Assembly: GCA_902779305.1 (NCBI GenBank)
Contig: CACZBD010000009.1
Coordinates: 62,001-126,000 of the forward strand
Reading direction: 5' to 3'
Length of the DNA stretch: 64,000 nt
Source: an uncultured Lachnospiraceae bacterium
GTDB taxonomy: Bacteria; Bacillota; Clostridia; Lachnospirales; Lachnospiraceae
The notes beneath the pieces are model-generated. The model did no database searches. It was not told where the DNA came from and saw only the letters and a program-made list of their open reading frames with translations. The position numbers and the translations under genes were made by a program. Position 1 is the first letter of the stretch, and each line of letters starts with the position of its first letter. Shown here one piece after another: positions 33,453-42,147 of the stretch.

Positions 33453-33914
33453 TTAGTGTTTCATTGCTGTATCCAGCGAAAAAGCCTCTTCCGATTTCGA
33501 TGCGATGTCCATGCGGATCTCGCAGTTTGCCAGATGTTCATAGTTGACATCCAGCGCATAATCGATGCGGATGCTGATCCTGTCCTGTTCCTCATCCACC
33601 TCGATCTGGCGGGCATCGATCCCGATCATGATGCTTCCGAACGGGGTGATGTAGTTGGTGATGTTGCGCTTGTTCTCTTCAAACAGCATATTGACATTCG
33701 TCACGCCGGACTTCGTCAGCTGAAAGACCTTGTCATCAAATTTCACCAGGTTCTTCGTGACACCCTCGATTCCTTCCGTGACCTCGTCATAGAGCAGGTA
33801 ATGCTTATTCTTCTTTTTATAATAGTTGCCTTTAGTGATCACTTCCACCTTTTCCCCGGCAACATCCGGCCCAAACTGCATGCCGGAAACACTGATCAGT
33901 ACATCTTTTGTCAT
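33453..33914 (-). CDS. DUF1934 beta-barrel protein
   Basis: A 153-residue member of DUF1934, small cytoplasmic proteins predicted to form a calycin-like beta-barrel; function unknown. Segments YYKKKNKHYLLYDE and VNMLFEENKRNITNYITPFG and RIDYALDVNYEHLANCEIRM follow the family pattern. It overlaps gntR by 4 nt. Confidence 0.85.
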   Translation of the reverse strand: MTKDVLISVSGMQFGPDVAGEKVEVITKGNYYKKKNKHYLLYDEVTEGIEGVTKNLVKFDDKVFQLTKSGVTNVNMLFEENKRNITNYITPFGSIMIGIDARQIEVDEEQDRISIRIDYALDVNYEHLANCEIRMDIASKSEEAFSLDTAMKH

Positions 33915-34591
33915 TCCGGTTCCTCATCCAAATGCAAGATCACGGCCTTCATCTGATTGTCCACATGATCCCTGATCGCTTCCTCCGCTTTTTGGGTATC
34001 CCGCTTTTTGATACAGGCAAGGATCTTATCATGCTCTTTGATCAGGTTTTCGTGATTTTCGGCATTCCTGATATATTCCATGCGGTAACGGTACATCCGC
34101 TCCGCCAGATTGTTTACCAACTGGATCAGCCGTCTGTTTCCCGAAGACGCCGTGATCCTGTCGTGAAATGCAACATCCGCCCGGGCGACTTCCGTCAGAT
34201 CTCCGTCCCGCACGGCTTTTTTAAACGCCTCGGCGGCTTCCTCAAGAAGCGCATAATCCTCGCCCGTGTGGCGCTTGCAGCAAAGAGAGACCGCAAGCAT
34301 GTCAAGACTTCGTCTCACTTCCAGGACATCCGTGATATCCTGCTTTGAAAGTGCGGATACCTCCGCGCCCTTTCTGGGGATCATGGTGACAAGGCCTTCG
34401 AGTTCCAGCATCCGGATCGCTTCACGGATCGGTGTGCGGCTGACACCGAGTTTTTTGGCCAGATGCAGTTCCATCAGCCGTTCCCCGCTCTTAAGCTCCC
34501 CGGTTAAGATCGCCTGCCTGAGTGTATTGAACACGACATCCCGAAGCGGCAGATATTCATCCAGTTTGAGTTCGAGATCATAATCCTGCAT
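33911..34591 (-). CDS. GntR-family regulator, FCD (FadR) subgroup
   Basis: A 226-residue transcriptional regulator. N-terminal winged helix-turn-helix (about 15-80): RLMELHLAKKLGVSRTPIRE and MIPRKGAEVSAL. The C-terminal FCD helical domain (about 90-215) has potential metal or ligand residues in ADVAFHDRITASSGNRR and DHVDNQMKAV. FCD proteins sense organic acids. It overlaps ispE by 14 nt and is in the operon that it might control; the effector is unknown. Confidence 0.92.
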   Translation of the reverse strand: MQDYDLELKLDEYLPLRDVVFNTLRQAILTGELKSGERLMELHLAKKLGVSRTPIREAIRMLELEGLVTMIPRKGAEVSALSKQDITDVLEVRRSLDMLAVSLCCKRHTGEDYALLEEAAEAFKKAVRDGDLTEVARADVAFHDRITASSGNRRLIQLVNNLAERMYRYRMEYIRNAENHENLIKEHDKILACIKKRDTQKAEEAIRDHVDNQMKAVILHLDEEPE

Positions 34592-35477
34592 TGTTATCCT
34601 CCGGTCGCCTTTTCCTGCGGAAAAATCCCGTCAGGTAGATCTGCTTTGCCAGACGTTCCGCTTTCAGGCGTTCATATGCATTCTTCGCTTCCGTCTCGTT
34701 TTCAAAGAGTCCGAAAACCGTCGGTCCGCTGCCGCTCATGATGGCGCCGAGCGCTCCGTTTGCTTTCATCACCTCTTCGATCTTTCCGATCACGGGACAT
34801 TCTTCTTTGGTCACATCTTCCAGCACATTCCCAAGAAGCGCAGCCATTCCGGCAAGATCCTGCTTTCTGATGCACCGGATCATCCCGTCGGTATCGGGGT
34901 GGTCCTTCACACCGGCCGTATCCAATTTCTCATAGATCACCTTTGTGGATACGCCCATGGGCGGTTTCGCGATCAAAACATGACAGGGCGGCGCATCGTC
35001 AAGGGGGGTCAGGATCTCTCCGATCCCTTCCGCCAGAACCGTTCCCCGCATGATACAGAACGGAATATCCGCGCCGATCTTCACGCCCCGTTCCATCAGC
35101 TCTTTCATGGAAAGAGAAAGTCCGAACATCTTATTCATTCCGAACAGGACCGCCGCGGCATCGGAACTTCCCCCGGCCATCCCTGCAGACACCGGCAGGA
35201 ATTTTTTCAGATCGATCTTAACACCTTCTTCGATCCGGAATTCCTCCATGAGAAGTTTTGCCGCTTTATAGACCAGATTGTTCTCATCCGTCGGCAGATA
35301 AGGTCTGTTGGTCGTTACAAAAATGCCGGGTTCGTGTGATCTTTCCAGCAACAGTCTGTCATAGATCTGCACGCTCTGCATGATCATACGGACATCATGG
35401 TAACCGTTTTCACGCCTGCCAAGTACATCCAGCGCCAGATTGATCTTTCCCATTGCCTTTAAATTGATCCGGTCCAT
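34578..35477 (-). CDS. ispE: 4-diphosphocytidyl-2-C-methyl-D-erythritol kinase
   Basis: GHMP-family kinase of the MEP isoprenoid pathway. 299 residues from ATG 35477 (GGGAG just upstream); earlier in-frame starts lie in or beyond the promoter. Motifs: AMGKINLALDVLGRRENGYH at the N-terminus, the ATP loop PVSAGMAGGSSDAAAVL, and GSGPTVFGLF near the end. First gene of a four-gene operon. MEP use fits Clostridia. Confidence 0.95.
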   Translation of the reverse strand: MDRINLKAMGKINLALDVLGRRENGYHDVRMIMQSVQIYDRLLLERSHEPGIFVTTNRPYLPTDENNLVYKAAKLLMEEFRIEEGVKIDLKKFLPVSAGMAGGSSDAAAVLFGMNKMFGLSLSMKELMERGVKIGADIPFCIMRGTVLAEGIGEILTPLDDAPPCHVLIAKPPMGVSTKVIYEKLDTAGVKDHPDTDGMIRCIRKQDLAGMAALLGNVLEDVTKEECPVIGKIEEVMKANGALGAIMSGSGPTVFGLFENETEAKNAYERLKAERLAKQIYLTGFFRRKRRPEDNNAGL

Positions 35478-35537
35478 ACCGCTCCCACAGAAAACGCGAT
35501 TGTATTTTTTGTGTATTTTGTATACTGTATTACATTT

Positions 35538-35566
35538 ATTATAGCGGTTCGAAAAAAAAGTCGCAA
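35538..35566 (-). promoter_or_regulatory. Promoter of ispE-gntR-DUF1934-galU operon
   Basis: Minus strand: -35 TTGCGA (35561-35566), 17-nt spacer rich in T, -10 TATAAT (35538-35543). Confidence 0.7.
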
Positions 35567-35676
35567 CTTTTTTCAAAATGGGGTTCAGGATTTCTCATTC
35601 GTTGCCGATAAAAATTTTGAAGTATCTAAATATACTTTCACAGCAAACCATAAACCATTACCAAGGAGGGTAAATC

Positions 35677-36258
35677 ATGAACGTAAACGGAGTTTCGGGT
35701 TATTCACAATTAGACGCGTATTCCACTTACCAGCCTACCCCCAAGACAAACGAAGAAGCTGTTTCCAAGGAAGCAAAAGCTGAAGAAGCCGGCGTGATCT
35801 ATGAAAAGTCCGCACCGGCGGCAGTTTATACTCCCAACGTAAATGTCGTTGAGATGCTGAAATCCGATGCTGCTGCCCAGGAAGCAAGCTTCCGCAACAT
35901 GGTCATGAAGACCATCATGGGACAGGGTGACACCCTGGCAGCCTCCGATGATTTCTGGCGCTTCCTTGCAAGCGGCAATTTCACGGTAACAGAGGCAGCC
36001 AAAGAAGAAGCCCAGAAAGCGATCTCCGAAGACGGATACTGGGGCGTTGAAAAGACCAGCGACAGGATCCTGGAGATGGCAAAAGCCCTGACCGGCGGCG
36101 ATCCGGACAAGATCGAGCAGATGCGCTCCGCCTTTGAAAAAGGCTTCAAGGAAGCCACAAAGACATGGGGACAGGATCTTCCCGAGATCTCATCCAAGAC
36201 CTATGATGCGGTCATGGACAAGTTCGACAAATGGGCTGAAGAATCCGCAGTGATCTGA
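35677..36258 (+). CDS. Unknown soluble protein, possibly flagellum-linked
   Basis: A 193-residue protein without signal peptide. The N-terminus (MNVNGVSGYSQLDAYSTYQP) is low-complexity and polar; the C-terminal half is helical with ALTGGDPDKIEQMRSAFEKG and GQDLPEISSKTYDAVMDKFD, a pattern I associate with DUF5610-like proteins of flagellated bacteria (weak recall). Strong AAGGAGG 7 nt before ATG. The upstream region contains GCCGATAA, an exact sigma-28-type -10, but no clear TAAA -35. Ends before a strong terminator. Confidence 0.75.
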   Translation: MNVNGVSGYSQLDAYSTYQPTPKTNEEAVSKEAKAEEAGVIYEKSAPAAVYTPNVNVVEMLKSDAAAQEASFRNMVMKTIMGQGDTLAASDDFWRFLASGNFTVTEAAKEEAQKAISEDGYWGVEKTSDRILEMAKALTGGDPDKIEQMRSAFEKGFKEATKTWGQDLPEISSKTYDAVMDKFDKWAEESAVI

Positions 36259-36283
36259 CGATTTGTGATGATCCTGGATAAGT

Positions 36284-36326
36284 AAGAGAAGCGGGATACC
36301 ATGCGGTATCCCGTTTCTCTTATTTT
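36284..36326 (+). terminator. Terminator after the 35677 gene
   Basis: A 17-bp stem with one G-T mismatch (AGAGAAGCGGGATACC against GGTATCCCGTTTCTCT, 4-nt loop) followed by TATTTT. It lies between convergent genes and may serve both. Confidence 0.88.
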
Positions 36327-36351
36327 AATCCGTATTCCGGCCTGTCCGCCT

Positions 36352-37602
36352 TTACGAAACGTCCGAACTGTTTAAATACCTTTCCTGTTCCGGTGTCAGC
36401 TTATCGATCTGTTTGCCGAGGAAGTTCAGCTTCCTTAAGGCCACATCCCGGTCGACTTCCTTGGGCACATTGATGATCATCCGGTCAAGTTTGCCCTCAT
36501 GCTCCACAAGATACTTGGCCGAAAGCGCCTGGATCGCAAAGGACATGTCCATGATCTCTGCCGGATGTCCGTCCCCTGCTGCCAGATTGACCAGACGACC
36601 CTGCGCGATCACGAAGATCCACTGCCCCGTCGGCAGTTTGTAGCCTTCGATGTTCTTACGCATCTCCTTGGTCTCAACGGCGATCTGCCTAAGACGCGCC
36701 ATATCGATCTCACAGTCAAAGTGGCCGGCATTGCAGAGGATCGCGCCCTCTTTCATGACCGCGAAATCTTCCTCGTCAATGACTTTTTCACATCCGGTCA
36801 CGGTCACGAAGAAATCTCCGATCTTTGCCGCTTCCACCATCGGCATGACCTCAAACCCGTCCATCACCGCTTCGATCGCTTTGATCGGATCGATCTCCGT
36901 AACGATGACTTTGGCGCCGAGTCCCTTTGCGCGCATGGCCACGCCTTTTCCGCACCAGCCGTATCCCGCAACGACCACGTTTTTACCGGCAACGATCAGG
37001 TTTGTGGTCCGGTTGATCCCGTCCCATACCGACTGGCCCGTGCCGTAACGGTTGTCGAAGAAATGTTTGCAGTCCGCATTGTTCACAAGGACCATGGGGA
37101 ATTTCAGAGCGCCGTCCCGGTCCATGGCAAGAAGTCTTAAGATCCCGGTCGTGGTCTCCTCGCATCCGCCGATCACATTCGGGATCAGGTGCGAAAGTTT
37201 GGTATGCAGCATATGGACAAGGTCTCCGCCGTCATCGATGATGATGTTCGGTCCCGGCTCAAGCACCGCCTGAATATGTCTCTCATATTCCTCCGGCGTG
37301 CTGTCATACCAGGCGTGCACTTCCAGCCCGTCCTGCACCAGCGCCGCCGCCACGTCATCCTGCGTGGAAAGCGGATTGGATCCGGTCACATACATTTCTG
37401 CCCCGCCTGCCTTCAGCACCTTGCAAAGATAAGCGGTCTTGGCTTCCAGATGTACGGAAAGCGCGATCTTTTTCCCCGCAAAAGGTTTGGTCTGTGTAAA
37501 TTCCTGCTCCAGTGTCCGTAACAGATGACAGTTTCTCCTGACCCACTCGATCTTCTGTTCTCCGGAAGGAGCAAGCGTAATATCTCTGATCTCACTGCTC
37601 AT
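36352..37602 (-). CDS. ahcY: Adenosylhomocysteinase
   Basis: NAD-dependent S-adenosyl-homocysteine hydrolase, 416 residues, the shorter class lacking the long insertion of eukaryotic enzymes. Motifs: HLEAKTAYL, GCEETTTGILRL, NNADCKHFFDNRYGTGQS, the NAD Rossmann loop VVAGYGWCGKG, and CNAGHFDCEID. It removes the methyl-transfer product SAH and recycles homocysteine. Divergent from pyrC. Confidence 0.95.
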   Translation of the reverse strand: MSSEIRDITLAPSGEQKIEWVRRNCHLLRTLEQEFTQTKPFAGKKIALSVHLEAKTAYLCKVLKAGGAEMYVTGSNPLSTQDDVAAALVQDGLEVHAWYDSTPEEYERHIQAVLEPGPNIIIDDGGDLVHMLHTKLSHLIPNVIGGCEETTTGILRLLAMDRDGALKFPMVLVNNADCKHFFDNRYGTGQSVWDGINRTTNLIVAGKNVVVAGYGWCGKGVAMRAKGLGAKVIVTEIDPIKAIEAVMDGFEVMPMVEAAKIGDFFVTVTGCEKVIDEEDFAVMKEGAILCNAGHFDCEIDMARLRQIAVETKEMRKNIEGYKLPTGQWIFVIAQGRLVNLAAGDGHPAEIMDMSFAIQALSAKYLVEHEGKLDRMIINVPKEVDRDVALRKLNFLGKQIDKLTPEQERYLNSSDVS

Positions 37603-37689
37603 GATCTGTAATCTCCTTTGGATGGTTTTCAGTTACTTTGCTATTCTAGCACAACACGGGGCGAAATGAAACCCTGCGGGCCAACGTCA

Positions 37690-37718
37690 TTGCAATTGCA
37701 GGGGCCTTCTTTTATAAT
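37690..37718 (+). promoter_or_regulatory. Promoter of pyrC, leaderless mRNA predicted
   Basis: -35 TTGCAA (37690-37695), 17-nt spacer, -10 TATAAT (37713-37718). The A of the pyrC ATG at 37726 is 8 nt after the -10, the usual position of +1. Confidence 0.8.
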
Positions 37719-37725
37719 GTTTCTT

Positions 37726-39018
37726 ATGAATATCTGCATCCAAAACGGCCGGATCCTAGACCCCGCGACCGGCCTTGACAAAATCGCAAACATCCTGATA
37801 TCGGACACGAAGATCGAGCGGATCTTTCAGCCTGAAGAGCAGATCGCACTTCCGGATGACCTGAAAGTGATCGACGCAGAAGGCCTGATCGTTTCTCCCG
37901 GTCTTGTCGATATCCACGTGCATTTCAGGGAACCCGGATTTACACATAAGGAAGAGATCGCAACCGGCGCAGAAGCCGCAGTTGCGGGCGGATACACCAC
38001 GGTCGTCATGATGGCGAATACAAAACCCGTCATCGATAATGTCGCTATTTTGCAGGAAGTGGAGGATAAGATCCGTTTCGTAAATGCGAAGACGCCGCTT
38101 CGGATCCTGCCGTCCGCTTCCGTGAGCATGGATCTGAAGGGAAGATCCCTCACCGATTTTGATGCCCTATCCCTTGCGGGCGCCGCAGGCTTTACGGATG
38201 ACGGCATTCCGATCACTGATGAAGCCCTGTTAAAAGAAGCATTCCGGCTTGCCGCAAAAGTCGGAAAACCGGTCAGTCTCCATGAAGAGGATCCTGCCCT
38301 GATCACGGAAAACGGGATCAATGCCGGAAAGGTAAGCAAAGCGCTTCAGATCACTGGTTCCCCGCGAGAAGCCGAGATCTCGATGATCAGACGCGACATC
38401 AGGATCGCGGAAAACACCGGCGCAAAAGTCAACATCCAGCATTTGAGCACCAAAGAGGGCGTGGAACTGATCCGGCAGGCCAGAAAGACCAATCCGGACA
38501 TCCATGCGGAAGTCACCCCGCATCACTTTTCCCTGACGGAAGACGCCGTTTTGCAATACGGCACGCTTGCCAAGATGAATCCGCCGCTTCGTACGCAGGA
38601 AGACCGGCTTGCGCTGATCGAGGGACTGAAGGACGGCACGATCGAGACGATCGCCACCGATCACGCGCCGCATGCGGCTGAGGAAAAAGCGCTTCCGCTC
38701 ACCAAAGCCCCGAGCGGGATCATCGGTCTTGAGACCGCGCTGTCTCTCGGGATCACAAACCTGGTGCGCCCGGGACATCTGACACTTTTACAGCTTCTGG
38801 AAAAGATGAGTTTCAATCCGGCAAAGCTCTACGGGATCCCCTGCGGCATCCGGGAAGGAGCGGAGGCGGACCTTGTGCTGTTTGATCCCGGTCACACAAA
38901 ACTTTATGACTGCTTCCGGTCCAGATCGTCCAATTCCCCGTTTTTGGGTCAAAAGCTGTACGGGGTCGTAAGAGCAACGATCTGCGGCGGAAGGATCGCG
39001 TACGAAGACCTTCCGTAA
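37726..39018 (+). CDS. pyrC: Dihydroorotase
   Basis: Zn-dependent amidohydrolase closing the pyrimidine ring, 430 residues, class I type. Motifs: VDIHVHFREPGFTHKEEI (metal His pair), MMANTKPV, KVNIQHLSTKEG, EVTPHHFSLTE and ATDHAPHAAEEK. I chose ATG 37726 by homology with other N-termini (NICIQNGRILDPATG); it has no ribosome site, but a perfect promoter ends 8 nt before it. Start of a pyrC-pyrK-pyrD operon. Confidence 0.95.
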   Translation: MNICIQNGRILDPATGLDKIANILISDTKIERIFQPEEQIALPDDLKVIDAEGLIVSPGLVDIHVHFREPGFTHKEEIATGAEAAVAGGYTTVVMMANTKPVIDNVAILQEVEDKIRFVNAKTPLRILPSASVSMDLKGRSLTDFDALSLAGAAGFTDDGIPITDEALLKEAFRLAAKVGKPVSLHEEDPALITENGINAGKVSKALQITGSPREAEISMIRRDIRIAENTGAKVNIQHLSTKEGVELIRQARKTNPDIHAEVTPHHFSLTEDAVLQYGTLAKMNPPLRTQEDRLALIEGLKDGTIETIATDHAPHAAEEKALPLTKAPSGIIGLETALSLGITNLVRPGHLTLLQLLEKMSFNPAKLYGIPCGIREGAEADLVLFDPGHTKLYDCFRSRSSNSPFLGQKLYGVVRATICGGRIAYEDLP

Positions 39019-39068
39019 AAAGCAGTTTTATCGATAAAACCCCACAATATCAATCTGGAGAGTCACAC

Positions 39069-39827
39069 ATGGCAAAAGAAAAACAGACCGCGGCCGTGAT
39101 CCGGCAGGAATGCATCGCAACAGATATTTACAGCATGTGGATCGAAACTTCCATCGCTGATGTCTCGCATCCGGGACAGTTTATTTCCGTATACCCCAAA
39201 GACCGCTCCAAGCTTCTTCCGCGCCCCATCAGCATCTGCGAGACGGCGCCGGGAAGGCTTCGGATCGTATACCGTATTGCGGGAAGCGGCACCGCAGAGT
39301 TTGCGGGATACAAAAGCGGCGATCCCATTGAGATCTTAGGACCGCTCGGAAACGGCTTTCCTCTTGACGGTCAGGATGCGCTGCTGATCGGCGGCGGGAT
39401 TGGCATTCCGCCCATGCTGTCTCTTGCAAAAGCGCTGCCGGGTAAAAAAACGGTCGTCGCGGGATACAAAAGCGAACTGTTCCTGACGGAAGACTTTGCG
39501 GGCCATGCAGACCTTTGGATCGCGACCGAAGACGGCTCAAGCGGCACAAAGGGAACGGTTCTTAACGCCATCCGTGAAAATCACCTCACAGGCAGCGTGA
39601 TCTATGCCTGTGGTCCCATGCCGATGCTTAAGGCCGTAAAAGAATATGCCATAGAGCAGGGGATCCCCGCCTGGATCTCGCTGGAAGAGAGAATGGCCTG
39701 CGGGGTCGGGGCCTGCCTCGGCTGTGTCGTAAAGACCACAGGCAAAGACGAACATTCCAACGTGAACAACGCCAGGATCTGCAAAGACGGCCCGGTCTTT
39801 GATGCAAAGGAGGTCGATCTGACATGA
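39069..39827 (+). CDS. pyrK: Dihydroorotate dehydrogenase electron transfer subunit
   Basis: FAD and 2Fe-2S subunit that passes electrons from PyrD to NAD+. 252 residues. FAD domain (PKDRSKLLPRPISICE), NAD domain (LLIGGGIGIPPMLSLAK), and a C-terminal cysteine cluster ACGVGACLGCVVKT with ARICKDGPVF for the iron-sulfur centre. GGAG upstream of ATG. Overlaps pyrD by 4 nt (ATGA), as expected for subunits of one complex. Confidence 0.97.
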   Translation: MAKEKQTAAVIRQECIATDIYSMWIETSIADVSHPGQFISVYPKDRSKLLPRPISICETAPGRLRIVYRIAGSGTAEFAGYKSGDPIEILGPLGNGFPLDGQDALLIGGGIGIPPMLSLAKALPGKKTVVAGYKSELFLTEDFAGHADLWIATEDGSSGTKGTVLNAIRENHLTGSVIYACGPMPMLKAVKEYAIEQGIPAWISLEERMACGVGACLGCVVKTTGKDEHSNVNNARICKDGPVFDAKEVDLT

Positions 39828-40726
39828 ACACACAGGTTTGCATTGCAGGCATCCCCTTCAAAAATCCGGTCATGACCGCATCCGGCACCTTCGGTTCCGG
39901 TATGGAATATGAAGAATTTGTCGATCTGAACAGGCTGGGCGCAGTTGTGACAAAGGGCGTTTCCAATGTCCCCTGGCCCGGTAATCCGACACCCCGTGTC
40001 GCGGAAACCTACGGCGGCATGCTGAACGCCATCGGTCTGCAGAACCCGGGGATCGATCTGTTCATCAAACGGGACCTTGCTTTTCTGAAAAAATATGACA
40101 CCCGCGTGATCGTCAATGTCTGCGGGAAAAGTGTGGAAGAATACCTGGAAGTCGTGGAAAAACTGTCCGATCAGGACGTGGATCTGCTCGAGATCAATGT
40201 TTCCTGTCCGAACGTCAAGGAAGGCGCCATCGCATTCGGGCAGGATGTAAAAGCCTTATCGGCCATTACAAAAGCGGTCAAGGAAAAAGCAAAACAGCCC
40301 GTGATCATGAAACTGTCTCCGAATGTCACGGATATCAAAGAACTTGCAAAAGCCGCCGAAGCATCGGGTGCGGATGCCGTTTCCCTGATCAACACGATCA
40401 CCGGCATGAAGATCGATATCAGAAAACGCTGCTTTGCGCTCGCCAACAAGACCGGCGGTCTGTCAGGTCCTGCCATCAAACCCGTGGCCGTCCGTATGGT
40501 CTACGAGGCCGCTCACGCAGTAAAGATCCCCGTCATCGGCATGGGCGGGATCGCTACGGCGGAAGACGCCATCGAATTCATCATGGCAGGTGCCACGGCC
40601 GTTGCAGTCGGCGCGATGAACTTTCATGATCCCTACACGACAATAAAAGTGATCGAAGGGATCGAAGCGTTTATGAGGGAAGAAAAGATAACCGACCTTG
40701 AGTCGATTCGTGGCTGCGTGAACTGA
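39824..40726 (+). CDS. pyrD: Dihydroorotate dehydrogenase, class 1B catalytic subunit
   Basis: FMN enzyme oxidising dihydroorotate to orotate together with PyrK. 300 residues. Motifs: MTASGTFGSGMEY, KGVSNVPWPGNPTPRVAE, NVSCPNVKEGAIAFGQD (catalytic Cys) and GMGGIATAEDAIEFIMAGA for FMN binding. The NAD-dependent 1B class suits an anaerobe. No other pyr genes are in the window. Confidence 0.97.
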   Translation: MNTQVCIAGIPFKNPVMTASGTFGSGMEYEEFVDLNRLGAVVTKGVSNVPWPGNPTPRVAETYGGMLNAIGLQNPGIDLFIKRDLAFLKKYDTRVIVNVCGKSVEEYLEVVEKLSDQDVDLLEINVSCPNVKEGAIAFGQDVKALSAITKAVKEKAKQPVIMKLSPNVTDIKELAKAAEASGADAVSLINTITGMKIDIRKRCFALANKTGGLSGPAIKPVAVRMVYEAAHAVKIPVIGMGGIATAEDAIEFIMAGATAVAVGAMNFHDPYTTIKVIEGIEAFMREEKITDLESIRGCVN

Positions 40727-40774
40727 ACAGGCAGCAGTTTCGTGCAAACTGTGTAAAAATATAGATATGCAAAA

Positions 40775-40809
40775 ATAAAACCGGCGGACACATCATTTGT
40801 GTTCGCCGG
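40775..40809 (-). terminator. Terminator of dnaD-dnaI-prs operon
   Basis: Minus strand: 11-bp stem (CCGGCG-type arms at 40781-40791 and 40799-40809, loop ATCATTT) followed by TTTTATTTTT. The loop contains the stop codon of the last gene, so the hairpin overlaps the coding end. Confidence 0.85.
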
Positions 40810-41215
40810 TATCAACTTCATTTGCGTTGCATCTGACTTCATGAAACTGCTTCAGCATTTCCGCTTCGCAGTTATATTTATGTTCCATCTTCATCTGAAA
40901 CATATCGGATACCCGTTTCCTGGCGATCCGCTCTTCTGCCATCTGTCTGGCCAGCCAGTCATTCTTACGGTCTTCCCAGCTTCCGATGTCGATCTTTTCC
41001 CTGGCCATCGCGGCATTCACGCCGCTGTTTTTTCTGCGCGCGGCAGAAACATGCACGGGATCCCGTCTTACGGGAACAGGCGCAGTCTGCGCGCCTGCCG
41101 GCCTCCCGTTTCGCGGATGGTTCGGTAATTGTCCGTTTTTCAGCTTCCTGATCTTTCTGAACACAAAGATCGCGATCAGCGCATAGACGATGACCGAGAA
41201 AACAGCGCCTCCCAT
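40793..41215 (-). CDS. Small single-pass membrane protein, unknown
   Basis: A 140-residue protein with one N-terminal hydrophobic helix (about 3-20) followed by a basic, Pro/Arg-rich linker (about 25-62) and a charged helical tail containing WEDRKNDWLARQMAEERI. Starts 3 nt after the SPFH gene; perhaps it anchors or partners it (inference). The stop codon lies within the terminator loop. Not recognised. Confidence 0.7.
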   Translation of the reverse strand: MGGAVFSVIVYALIAIFVFRKIRKLKNGQLPNHPRNGRPAGAQTAPVPVRRDPVHVSAARRKNSGVNAAMAREKIDIGSWEDRKNDWLARQMAEERIARKRVSDMFQMKMEHKYNCEAEMLKQFHEVRCNANEVDTGEHK

Positions 41216-41218
41216 GGA

Positions 41219-42118
41219 TTACTCTTTCCTGACGGCTTCCGCCACTGCCGAGGCGGTTCCTGCAAGATTTGCGATATCCGAGGGCACGATGATCTTGGTT
41301 GCCTGGCCATTGGCCATGCTCACGGCTGCTTCATACTGCTTGAGTGCCAGATACTGTCCGGAAGGAGCCGCTTCGTTGATCAGCCGGATACTTTCCGCCT
41401 GTGCGCGCTGTACGGCAAGAAGTGCCTGCGCCTCACCTTCCGCCTCGCGGATCCGCTGCTCTTTTACCGCATCTGCGCGAAGGATCGCCGCTTCTTTTTC
41501 ACCTTCCGCTAATGTGATCGCCGACTGTTTCTTACCTTCCGCCGTAAGGATCGCTTCACGTTTTTCACGTTCCGCTCTCATCTGCTTCTCCATGGCATCC
41601 TGAATCGTCTTGGGCGGCTGGATGTTCTTGACCTCGACACGGTTGACTTTGATGCCCCATTTGTCGGTTGCTTCATCCAAGATCGAGGTGATCTGCCCGT
41701 TGATACTGTCACGGCTGGTCAGCGTTTCATCCAGCGTCATGGAACCGATGATGTTTCTTAAAGTCGTGGCCGACAGGTTCTCGATAGCCGCGATCGGACG
41801 CTCCACGCCGTAGGAGAACAGCTTCGGATCAAAGACCTCAAAGAACACAACGGAGTCCACCATCATGGTAACGTTATCCTTGGTGATCACCGGCTGCGGC
41901 TCGAAGTCCGCCACCTGCTCTTTTAAGGATACCTTTTTGACAACCTTATAGAAGAACGGGATCTTAAAGTGCAGTCCCGCTTCCCAGGACGCCTTGTACT
42001 GTCCCAAAAATTCCACCACCCATGCACTGGCCTGCGGCACGATGCAGATGCAGGAAAAGATCAGGATGATGGCGATGATGATCAAAACGAGACCAAAAAA
42101 CATGCCTAAAAATTGCAT
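41219..42118 (-). CDS. SPFH-domain (stomatin/prohibitin-like) membrane protein
   Basis: Membrane-anchored scaffold of 299 residues. One N-terminal membrane helix (about 8-30), an SPFH/band 7 domain (about 30-200: GLHFKIPFFYKVVKKVSLKE, NVTMMVDSVVFFEV, RNIIGSMTLDETL), and a long charged coiled coil rich in Ala/Glu (about 195-255) that drives oligomer formation. Related proteins organise membrane microdomains. GGGAGG before ATG. It follows prs and precedes the small membrane protein. Confidence 0.93.
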   Translation of the reverse strand: MQFLGMFFGLVLIIIAIILIFSCICIVPQASAWVVEFLGQYKASWEAGLHFKIPFFYKVVKKVSLKEQVADFEPQPVITKDNVTMMVDSVVFFEVFDPKLFSYGVERPIAAIENLSATTLRNIIGSMTLDETLTSRDSINGQITSILDEATDKWGIKVNRVEVKNIQPPKTIQDAMEKQMRAEREKREAILTAEGKKQSAITLAEGEKEAAILRADAVKEQRIREAEGEAQALLAVQRAQAESIRLINEAAPSGQYLALKQYEAAVSMANGQATKIIVPSDIANLAGTASAVAEAVRKE

Positions 42119-42147
42119 TCTTGTTTCCTCCCTTTTTTATAAATCCC

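Noticed and set aside
40735-40752. Small hairpin after pyrD
   Set aside because: Only a 6-bp stem with no T-run, so not called a terminator.
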